Positions 1 through 7,211 of a stretch of DNA of 64,000 nucleotides are shown here, piece by piece. Origin of the DNA: Pseudomonas sp. RIT288. Lineage in GTDB: Bacteria > Pseudomonadota > Gammaproteobacteria > Pseudomonadales > Pseudomonadaceae. The DNA is taken from assembly GCF_000631985.1 (NCBI RefSeq), contig NZ_JFYN01000001.1:496001-560000 (forward strand), in the 5' to 3' direction. Each line of letters starts with the position of its first letter. Within the stretch, counting starts at the first letter, position 1. The notes beneath the pieces are model-generated. The model was given only the letters and a program-made list of their open reading frames with translations, was not told where the DNA came from and ran no database searches. The translations under genes and the position numbers were made by a program.

Positions 1-1341
1 GATGTTGGCGGCCGTCAGGTGGCGGCGCCAGCCGTAGTCGCTGATCGGCCGGTATTGCAGCAGCCACAGTTGCGTACCGTCCCAGGCCCATTCGACATCG
101 CCGGGAACATAGTGGAACACCCGCAAGACATCCTGGAGAAAGCGCCACAGCACGTCTTCGGTCAAACCGTGGGCGGCCGTGAACGTGCCACTGCGCCAGG
201 CTTCGCCGAGCCGCGAAAGCGTCGCTCGTTCCGGGCTGATCTGACCGTCGGCAAGGGACTCAAGATGACCTTCAACCCATTCGAGTTCCACCGACAGATG
301 ACGCAGAAACGCGATGCCCGACACCTGCGGCGTGATGAAGCGCTGCACCACCACTTCCTCGACACCTTCGGCCGTCAGTTCGGCGATGCGTTTCGACACA
401 TTGGCGGTCGGCTCGCGCAGATAGGTGGTGCTCAAACCGGCATTCGCCGAGTCGGCCTGATCCTCGCCATAACTCGAGGAGCGCACCGCCCAGGTCACAT
501 CAGGTTGGGCAGCGAGAAATGCCGGCAGACGCGGATCGCTGCAATCGATGAGGGTCAACGCGGCCGGCACCGCTTGCCGGGCCAGTTCAGCCAGACGTAA
601 ACGCCCACCCTTGGTGTGCGCGACAAACCCGCGCTCGCCCGACTCCAGCCACTGTGCGAACTGCGCGGGCGAGTCGATCCACGGGTAATGGCCCCAACCG
701 GGTTTGAGGCTTATGGTCAGATCAGCGCGAGCGAGAATCGCCGACCACGCCGCTGCTTGCTCGATACCGAGCACAGCGTCCTGATCGCCCCAGACCAGCT
801 CGATCGGATCGGTGATCCACTCCAGCAGTGGCAACGCAGTATCAGCGCGAATCAGATCCCAATGCGGCACGAACGCACGGCAGCGCGCATAGCCGGCGCC
901 CATGCGCTGGTATTGCGCGGGGGTCCAGGTCTGGTTGGAGAACTTGCGCGCGAACAGCGCGGGTTTGTTCGACAGCAGCCAGTGAATGGTCTTGCGAATC
1001 GGCAGCGGCGACATCAGCGCCGGCAACCGCCGCTGCCATAGAAACGCACCGACTGGCGCCAACAAAACGCTGCGGGAGAAGTGCCCCGGCCGACGTTGCA
1101 ACGCATGCAACACCAGCAACGCATTGACCCCGACTGCCATGATCGCGCTGCCCTGCTGTGTCATCGCCAGCAAGGTTTGCGCGTAATCCGCCAGATCCTC
1201 ACAGGGCGGCTGCGGATTGGCGCCGAAACCCGGCAACTCCAGCGGCACCACTTCGTAACGCTTGAAATGCGGCAGCGCGTCATCCCACCAATCGGCGGCG
1301 CTGCCGTTGCCGGCCAACAGGTACATCAAGGGCTTGCTCAT
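1..1341 (-). CDS. Alpha/beta-hydrolase fused to PEP/pyruvate-binding (PEP-synthase N-terminal-like) domain, 3' end outside window
   Basis: An open frame of 447 codons starts at ATG 1341 and runs off the left edge without a stop. Residues about 1-235 read as an alpha/beta-hydrolase: an early LLAGNGS loop, the acid loop VWGDQDAVL and the histidine loop GWGHYPWIDSP are clear. The nucleophile elbow reads AVGVNALL, so Asn stands where Ser is expected. From about residue 290 the protein resembles the PEP/pyruvate-binding domain of PEP synthase and pyruvate phosphate dikinase (VRSSSYGEDQADSANAG, VVVQRFITPQVSG, then DVEWAWDGTQLWLLQYRPI). The start lies 9 nt after the stop of the epimerase gene with GAGG before it, so the two are probably co-transcribed. 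The domain assignments come from motif recognition; the fused protein's reaction is unknown. Confidence 0.75.
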   Translation of the reverse strand, partial: MSKPLMYLLAGNGSAADWWDDALPHFKRYEVVPLELPGFGANPQPPCEDLADYAQTLLAMTQQGSAIMAVGVNALLVLHALQRRPGHFSRSVLLAPVGAFLWQRRLPALMSPLPIRKTIHWLLSNKPALFARKFSNQTWTPAQYQRMGAGYARCRAFVPHWDLIRADTALPLLEWITDPIELVWGDQDAVLGIEQAAAWSAILARADLTISLKPGWGHYPWIDSPAQFAQWLESGERGFVAHTKGGRLRLAELARQAVPAALTLIDCSDPRLPAFLAAQPDVTWAVRSSSYGEDQADSANAGLSTTYLREPTANVSKRIAELTAEGVEEVVVQRFITPQVSGIAFLRHLSVELEWVEGHLESLADGQISPERATLSRLGEAWRSGTFTAAHGLTEDVLWRFLQDVLRVFHYVPGDVEWAWDGTQLWLLQYRPISDYGWRRHLTAANI

Positions 1342-1350
1342 GAGCGATCC

Positions 1351-2745
1351 TCAGGTCAGATCGCGCAGCGCGGCGTCGAGGGTTGGATAACGGAATGTGT
1401 AGCCAGCCTCGGTCAAACGCTGCGGCACCACGCGCTGACCGTCGAAGAACAACTGCGCCATTTCCCCTGCAAAGGCACGCACTGGCGCTGCTGGAATATG
1501 GAACCACACCGGACGCTTGAGGACCTGGCCGGCCTGCTCGGCGAACGCTGCCTGACTGACCGTTTCCGGCGCCACCATGTTGTAGGTGCCGCGCAGACTG
1601 TCGTCATTGAAAGCCCTTGCGATCACCTGAAGCACATCATCGCGATGCACCCAACTCATGATCTGCCGACCATCGCCCATGCGCCCGCCGAAGCCCAAGC
1701 GGAACGGCAGCAGCAACGGCGTCAACGCGCCGCCCGGGCCGAAGACCACGCCGAGGCGTAGCACCACCTGACGCACGCCAAACTCAGTGGCCGGTTGCGC
1801 GGCGGCTTCCCAACGCGCGCAGAGTTCGGCCATGAAGCCGTCGCCCTTGCTGGCGTGTTCATCGAGGCTTTCGCTGGCATCGCGCACGCCGTAGAAACCG
1901 ATGGCCGAGGCTTGAATCCACAGTGCTGGTTTGTGCTCGGTGTTCTTCAACCAAGTCATCAACGCTTCGGTGGTGCCGACTCGGCTGGCGAGCAGTTGCG
2001 CCTGACGCTTGGGACTCCAGCGTGGGCCGGCGACGGGCGCGCCAGCGAGATTGATCACTACGTCGAAGGTTTCGTCGTGGCTGAGTTCGCCGAGCGAATG
2101 CATACAGCGGACGCGGCCGTTGAACAAGGTGGCGGCGCTCAACGGATCACGCGTTAGAACGCTAATTGAATGACCGGCGTCGAGTAATTGATTGACCAAG
2201 GCTTCACCGATGAACCCGGTGCCGCCGGTGATCAGCACGCGCTTGAAAGCGCCGCCGGCAAACGGGTTGGACAGGCTCGTTGTCTTTACTGCAGGAGACT
2301 TCCGGCGGTCATGGCGATACAGCCAGATCAGCGGCGGCAACAGCATCAGCAGCGCAAAACCGTCAAGCCACAGGTGCGACCAGACCTGTTGTTGCGCCGA
2401 GAGCCACATGTCCTGCGGCGCCCATAATAGGATGCCGGCGATCAACCATCCCCACACTGCTGGAGCTTTCAAGCGATTGCCCAAGTGCACCAGAGCGAGC
2501 ATGTACAGCGAATAGCTTTGCAGCGTCGCGCCGAAAAGCGCGAGCCACCAGACTTGTTGTTCGTGGCCGGCGGCAGGTACCGCATCGGCGCCCCAGAATG
2601 CGAGTTCGAGGGTGTGCAGATAGCCGTCAAGTAATCCGGAATGCCCGGCCCAGGTCAGGGTGAGGCCGGCGAGTATGTGCGCGAGTGCGGCGGCGTATAG
2701 CCAGAGTACTAACGCTGGGCGAAGGGAGATCGAGGGGGCTGGCAT
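1351..2745 (-). CDS. DoxX-like membrane domain fused to TIGR01777-family NAD(P)-dependent epimerase (DUF1731)
   Basis: 464 residues from ATG 2745. An ATG six codons upstream (2763) is possible, but AAGGA abuts it directly, whereas AGGA lies 6 nt before 2745. Residues about 1-150 carry four hydrophobic segments, like DoxX-type membrane domains. The rest is a short-chain-dehydrogenase/epimerase with the Rossmann motif VLITGGTGFIGEALV, a following LTRDP strand, and a C-terminal DUF1731-like end (LKRPVWFHIPAAPVRAFAGEMA). Proteins of the TIGR01777 family (E. coli YfcH type) have no firmly known substrate. It is first in a minus-strand pair with the hydrolase fusion. Confidence 0.85.
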   Translation of the reverse strand: MPAPSISLRPALVLWLYAAALAHILAGLTLTWAGHSGLLDGYLHTLELAFWGADAVPAAGHEQQVWWLALFGATLQSYSLYMLALVHLGNRLKAPAVWGWLIAGILLWAPQDMWLSAQQQVWSHLWLDGFALLMLLPPLIWLYRHDRRKSPAVKTTSLSNPFAGGAFKRVLITGGTGFIGEALVNQLLDAGHSISVLTRDPLSAATLFNGRVRCMHSLGELSHDETFDVVINLAGAPVAGPRWSPKRQAQLLASRVGTTEALMTWLKNTEHKPALWIQASAIGFYGVRDASESLDEHASKGDGFMAELCARWEAAAQPATEFGVRQVVLRLGVVFGPGGALTPLLLPFRLGFGGRMGDGRQIMSWVHRDDVLQVIARAFNDDSLRGTYNMVAPETVSQAAFAEQAGQVLKRPVWFHIPAAPVRAFAGEMAQLFFDGQRVVPQRLTEAGYTFRYPTLDAALRDLT

Positions 2746-2845
2746 TCCGTGTCCTGAGCGCATTCCTTGGGGGTGGGGAGTTTAAAGGAAAATCGCGGTC
2801 GTCAGATGCTCAAGTATTAAACGTTTAAGCGCTGCGGATTCTGGC

Positions 2846-2904
2846 TCACCGCTATGTGATCAAACGCGTTAGCCATGATGGCGCGTTTGATCACATCGCG
2901 GTGA
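2846..2904. repeat. Long inverted repeat, 23-nt arms, 13-nt loop
   Basis: The left arm at 2846-2868 and the right arm at 2882-2904 are complementary at 22 of 23 positions (core ATGTGATCAAACGCG). The mismatch is T2853 against G2897. It sits between two minus-strand genes and could stop transcription of the LprI operon, but no T-run follows on either strand, so an intrinsic terminator is not proved. Confidence 0.6.
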
Positions 2905-2947
2905 AAAGGCGTCGGGCGCTGTAAACGCCCTTCTTCACTTAACCGCA

Positions 2948-4330
2948 CTAAAAGCAGCTGATAGCCACTATCGGTTCGGCCACTTCGGACTGAAGTCGCT
3001 TAATCGCATTGATGCCCGAGTCGTTACCTTTGTCGGCGGCAAGCTGATAACAGGCCAAGGCGCGAGGAGTATCTTTCTTTCCTAGATCGCCGCTTTTCCA
3101 ATAATCGCCTAACGAAACGAATGCATGCGTTGATCCCATGGTGGTAGCACGAATCAACTCTTTTTCAACGTCCAGCGGGCGCTGGCAGGGTCCTGAACCG
3201 GCCAATTCATTGCCAAAACAATAGAAGCCAGCCAACGACTCAGCACCGCTCGGCGAATCAACGGCTGCTGCTTTGAAAAGAGCCTCAACTTTGCCGTATT
3301 CCAATTGCGGGGCCATACCCGACAGACTCAGCCCGGCCGCAGCCGAACTAGATATAGGATCACCTGAAGCGGCCGCGCACAGGTAATTTTCCAAAGTCGC
3401 CTCAAAAAGTTCTCCTGTCAGTCGGTATTGCTCAAGGCCGCCCAAGCCAGCAAATCCTTGTCCGCGCTGCCAACAGAAATTCTCCGCGCGACTCATTTTC
3501 CGCGTACTGGCTACAGAAAGCTCTTTTTCAGGAATCGACCAGTCCTCAACCCCATCAAGCGTCCAGCAGGACTTCCGCGAAAAGTTGAAAATCTTGATGT
3601 TGCTGTTGCCGGCGCGTTTATCCACAACGTTAACGTGGCGGTCATCCACCTTCTCGATCTCTATTCCTTCCACTTTCCCATCGGGCACAGCCACCATTAA
3701 GGGAAACGCCATATCGCGTCCCACCTCCGCAGTAACGTAAGTCACAATCCGCCCAATATCCGACGTCCCCTTTAATACCAGCAGCTTCACGGCCTGCGCA
3801 GTTAGTCGCTTCTGCGATTCGGCATTAGCGGAGAATGCTGGAAGAAACTGTGCAAAGTCTTGCGTAGGGCACGAGCCACGTCCAATTGTCGGGCCACTCC
3901 CGGTATCGGACGCGATGTTGTCCAAAAACACTGAACGGTCACGACTCATACTGGCGATGCAATTGTTCACCGCTGCCACATGCGCCGAAGAGCCCGGTTC
4001 CGTCTCCAACGCATCGACCTGGCAATCGGTATCGCGCAGTTTGATCCAGGCGCGCTGAGCCTCCTGAACCGTTGCCTTTTGGCTCGCCGCAAGAACTGGA
4101 TCGGTTTGATACCCACCCTCGAGCCGAACCATCAGTTCTTGATAACTGGTATTCAACTGCTTATCTGCAGCAACCTTGGCACTCACAGAACATCGTTCAC
4201 TCTGTGAGTTCGTAGTGATATCGGCACATGCATCGTCAGCAAATGCATGTCCCCCCAACAGAGATAAACCACCAATCAGCACGGCGGGCAGCACCGGAAT
4301 AAGATATTTACTCAAGGCAAATTCCAACAA
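2948..4330 (-). CDS. Exported LprI-type (DUF1311) protein with Sel1-like C-terminal repeat; candidate immunity protein
   Basis: Up to 460 residues; no ATG is available at the 5' end. TTG 4330 is the longest start, and TTG 4315, with GGA 10 nt before it, gives a cleaner signal peptide (residues to about 31, ending GGHAFA). Residues about 33-140 match the LprI N-terminal/DUF1311 pattern: spaced cysteines, AADKQLNTSYQELM, then QRAWIKLRDTDCQ and a late Cys. The C-terminal quarter (RALACYQLAADKGNDSGINAI) looks like Sel1 repeats. LprI of Mycobacterium tuberculosis inhibits lysozyme, so a periplasmic inhibitor of the cell-wall hydrolase four genes upstream is a reasonable inference. It is last in the effector tail of the T6SS cluster and looks AT-richer than the core genes. 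Confidence 0.7.
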   Translation of the reverse strand: MLEFALSKYLIPVLPAVLIGGLSLLGGHAFADDACADITTNSQSERCSVSAKVAADKQLNTSYQELMVRLEGGYQTDPVLAASQKATVQEAQRAWIKLRDTDCQVDALETEPGSSAHVAAVNNCIASMSRDRSVFLDNIASDTGSGPTIGRGSCPTQDFAQFLPAFSANAESQKRLTAQAVKLLVLKGTSDIGRIVTYVTAEVGRDMAFPLMVAVPDGKVEGIEIEKVDDRHVNVVDKRAGNSNIKIFNFSRKSCWTLDGVEDWSIPEKELSVASTRKMSRAENFCWQRGQGFAGLGGLEQYRLTGELFEATLENYLCAAASGDPISSSAAAGLSLSGMAPQLEYGKVEALFKAAAVDSPSGAESLAGFYCFGNELAGSGPCQRPLDVEKELIRATTMGSTHAFVSLGDYWKSGDLGKKDTPRALACYQLAADKGNDSGINAIKRLQSEVAEPIVAISCF

Positions 4331-4362
4331 TATTTTGCGAAAGTGTTATTTTTAAGTCGTGC

Positions 4363-5490
4363 CTATTCTTCAAGGGAGATAGCCATTTTCAGAGTAGATC
4401 CATTCAGATAAACGATTGCTTCGCGCCCATTAATATCGACAGGGGTAGGATTCTGGATCATTCCTTCATCACTAGCCTTCGCAATTTTTGTTAACGTCTT
4501 ATCTGCAACATTGGCACGCCAAATAGTTTCATCACCGTTCTTGAAATAAAACGTCGGCCGTGACTTGCTCCAAATCGGAGCATATATATTCCAACCGGCC
4601 TCGGGCCGACCAGCCTGCGCTATCGTTTCATACCCTGAGGTGTGCGAGTAGTACGCTTGCAATTTTCCATAATCACCACCCCAACCGAATGTCAAACCAC
4701 TAACAGCATTTTCATCAGTATTTGGCCACTGCTGGAACAGCAAACTGCTTTCCAATGGCGGAGATTTTGAACCGAGCTTATAAACCATCCCCCGCAGCTG
4801 ATTCTTAGAGAGCTGCTGTCGATAGAAAAACGCCCCATCCAAGATTCCCGCGAATCTTTTCCCTTCGTCGTTTGAACCCAAACTCAAAGCACCATCAAAA
4901 CAGATATCTTTCGCAATCGTGTGCAATACCAGCCTGTCGTTGCGATCAACGTACTCATATAGATTACCCCGGTACGCAATCATCGCCGCATCAAAATGCC
5001 CTTCAAACACGATGACATGCAACATGCCTGAAATTGTTTCAGCGGAGATCAAAAATCGTTCGACAGCCCCTTTTTCATTGGGAAGCCATGCTAAATCAAT
5101 GACCTTCCATGAGCGTTCAAACTGTGTGTACGGTTTATCACCCAACATTAACTTAATATCTTTCTGAGTTGGCCTAGGCGCAATTGGAACCGGCGACAGA
5201 AAGCGTATCTGCCGAACATAAGAGTCCTCTAAGCACTCCACTGACTCACAAGAATTACGCTCTGACTCAAGCCAATCACTCTCGATTATTTGTAAAGCTC
5301 GCCGATTTTTTATCGGTTTGAAGACCTCACTGAGCTTTTCGTCCATTGCGGACAAAGAAGGAGAACTACAAATTTTCCTTTCTACGTCCGTCGAAGCTTT
5401 GCCACAGTCGAAACTCGCAGAAAGTGCGACCGAACTGAATAGCAAAAAGATTAACGATAAACAGCAGGAGAGCGAATATAAATTTTTCAT
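4363..5490 (-). CDS. Exported LprI-type (DUF1311) protein; candidate immunity protein
   Basis: 375 residues from ATG 5490, chosen because it opens a good signal peptide (MKNLYSLSCCLSLIF, cleavage near SSVALSA). ATG 5502 is also possible, and the frame stays open to 5766. Just after the signal come the DUF1311/LprI hallmarks: FDCGKASTDVERKICSS, AMDEKLSEVF, then DWLESERNSC and a following Cys. The remaining 250 residues are unrecognised, with a run of beta-rich, tryptophan-containing sequence. It lies between two other LprI-domain genes on the same strand. Periplasmic inhibition of a lysozyme-like toxin is inferred from family and neighbours. Confidence 0.65.
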   Translation of the reverse strand: MKNLYSLSCCLSLIFLLFSSVALSASFDCGKASTDVERKICSSPSLSAMDEKLSEVFKPIKNRRALQIIESDWLESERNSCESVECLEDSYVRQIRFLSPVPIAPRPTQKDIKLMLGDKPYTQFERSWKVIDLAWLPNEKGAVERFLISAETISGMLHVIVFEGHFDAAMIAYRGNLYEYVDRNDRLVLHTIAKDICFDGALSLGSNDEGKRFAGILDGAFFYRQQLSKNQLRGMVYKLGSKSPPLESSLLFQQWPNTDENAVSGLTFGWGGDYGKLQAYYSHTSGYETIAQAGRPEAGWNIYAPIWSKSRPTFYFKNGDETIWRANVADKTLTKIAKASDEGMIQNPTPVDINGREAIVYLNGSTLKMAISLEE

Positions 5491-5684
5491 TGAATCAGCC
5501 ATAAAAAATTTTCCCACCATCGAAACGGATACGTTTACGCTCCGCCTCAAAATCAAATAATTTTGCGCGACAAATAATCTGTCCCCTCTCACACGTAAAG
5601 GAAATAGCGCAAAAAAGAGAAAGAAAAGTTTGTTCATGCTCATCCAAGTCGACGCTTTCGCCCGAATGCTCTGGCTTGTCCGTT

Positions 5685-6434
5685 TCAACGTCTGCTCTTG
5701 TCCGGTGCCAAAGCCAATTGGCGAGCACGCTCTATCGTCGCGCGAATCAGACAGGCATCGGACCACTCACCGAAAACTGATTTATGCGATTTCGGGTCGG
5801 ACTGGCACTCCGCATCTCGAAATTTCATCCAGGCTCTTTGAGTTTCCCTCAGTGCTTTCTGACCGCTTTCGTCCAGTCGACTCATACGATCCCGATATAC
5901 AGAGTTCAACAATGCATCCGCGTCAGGAACCATCAGATCAAGAACACCATTTCCCGAGGGAAACCACTCAACGTCCGCCAATGCCTGTTCGCTCTCATTG
6001 TTCCAATTGTAGAGGCCGTTTTCTTCGATCTTCAGTGTGGCGGATCGCTGATGGTGATTCGTCGGATCGCTCTCGCTGACCTCCGAGCGATAAACAATTT
6101 CCAAATAGATAGGGTCGGTTGTGCGCTGAGGATCATTCAATAGCGTTTGCCGAACAATGGCCCGTTGCTTTTTGCTCTCAGTGATCTCTATCGAAAAGCA
6201 CGGATCCGGCCCAGGACGTTCTGCGGACGCCTTTCTCTCCAGGCATTGATTACGAACCGCCATGGAAGGGGTATCCGAACCGTCACCCACATCAACGACT
6301 CTGACAAGCAACCGGACTTCCGGATCCTTGGAAAAGTCGGCCTGAAGGATCGTGGCAATCATCGTGCCCTCAGCCATGACCACAGGCGACAGTATTGAAA
6401 GTAAAAAAATGAGACTGAATGTGAAAATCTGCAT
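5685..6434 (-). CDS. Exported protein with C-terminal LprI-type domain; candidate immunity protein
   Basis: 249 residues from ATG 6434. The signal peptide ends near SPVVMA (residue about 21). The middle is a beta-rich domain of unknown type. The C-terminal 90 residues carry the LprI-like signature: DADALLNSVYRDRM, then QRAWMKFRDAECQ and a later Cys (WSDACLIRATIERARQ). The domain is C-terminal here, whereas it is N-terminal in the two neighbours. AAGGA abuts the start codon, so the start is not certain. It is the second gene after the 784-aa cell-wall hydrolase. Confidence 0.65.
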   Translation of the reverse strand: MQIFTFSLIFLLSILSPVVMAEGTMIATILQADFSKDPEVRLLVRVVDVGDGSDTPSMAVRNQCLERKASAERPGPDPCFSIEITESKKQRAIVRQTLLNDPQRTTDPIYLEIVYRSEVSESDPTNHHQRSATLKIEENGLYNWNNESEQALADVEWFPSGNGVLDLMVPDADALLNSVYRDRMSRLDESGQKALRETQRAWMKFRDAECQSDPKSHKSVFGEWSDACLIRATIERARQLALAPDKSRR

Positions 6435-6589
6435 TCCTTGGCGTCCGTAAAAAAGTCAGTGACCCGTTCAATTCTGAACGGGCCTGCGACAGAAGATAGA
6501 GTCAGAACCGACAAACGGGCCAGATCTATTTAAGTTCTCAACTAAATTCAAATCGGTCGAGCGCAACAAATAAATCCGTCCCGTTTTCC

Positions 6590-7201
6590 TCAAAGATTTT
6601 CTCTCATGTCCATGCACTCCCTCGCATCCGCGAGGACTTTGCGCTCACCATTATTGAGGACGCACACAGGTTTTTTGAAGGTGCCTTTCATCTTTTGACA
6701 GACAGTGCTACCCGCTTCCTTATAAACACATTGCTCGCCAGAAATTATCAACTCTTTACCTGGAGTCAAAGTCACAACTTTAGTACTTTCAATACGGTAA
6801 ACGTTCTCGTAAATTGAATCACCGGACTGTTGAATATCTTTATAGGTACCGTCCTCCAACTCCGAAGCACTAGCAGGGATGTCTCCGATATATGCGGCCT
6901 TTCCACCTTTAGCTACAGCAGAAAAAATCATTACCTGAGCATTTAGACCCATATCATCACTGGTTGGATAAGAGAATATAATTATTTTATTTTCGGCCCC
7001 TACCACTTCTCTAGCAACATAATCTGACCGACATCCGCGATCAGCATTATCAAGAGAGAAGGTGACCCCCTCAAAAGAAAGAGCCAAGCTAGCTGAAGCG
7101 GAGTCTTGGTCAGCTTCCTTGCATATCAGACTATGCTCTACTGAACTAGAATATGCAGCACCACTATAGATAAAAAACGCTAATGCAATCAGTCGAATCA
7201 T
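6590..7201 (-). CDS. Small exported protein next to the peptidoglycan-hydrolase effector; candidate immunity protein
   Basis: 203 residues from ATG 7201, which is preceded by AAGGTGA overlapping the stop codon of the effector gene; GTG 7210 is less likely. A signal peptide (MIRLIALAFFIYSGAAYSSS) and at least six cysteines later in the chain point to an oxidised periplasmic protein. No family is recognised. Tight coupling directly behind the effector makes it the most conventional immunity candidate of this cassette. Codon use is AT-richer than in the T6SS core. Confidence 0.7.
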   Translation of the reverse strand: MIRLIALAFFIYSGAAYSSSVEHSLICKEADQDSASASLALSFEGVTFSLDNADRGCRSDYVAREVVGAENKIIIFSYPTSDDMGLNAQVMIFSAVAKGGKAAYIGDIPASASELEDGTYKDIQQSGDSIYENVYRIESTKVVTLTPGKELIISGEQCVYKEAGSTVCQKMKGTFKKPVCVLNNGERKVLADARECMDMRENL

Positions 7202-7211
7202 GTGGCTCACC

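Noticed and set aside
7202..7210. GTG 7210 as the start of the small exported protein
   Set aside because: ATG 7201 has AAGGTGA at the correct distance and starts the signal peptide directly.
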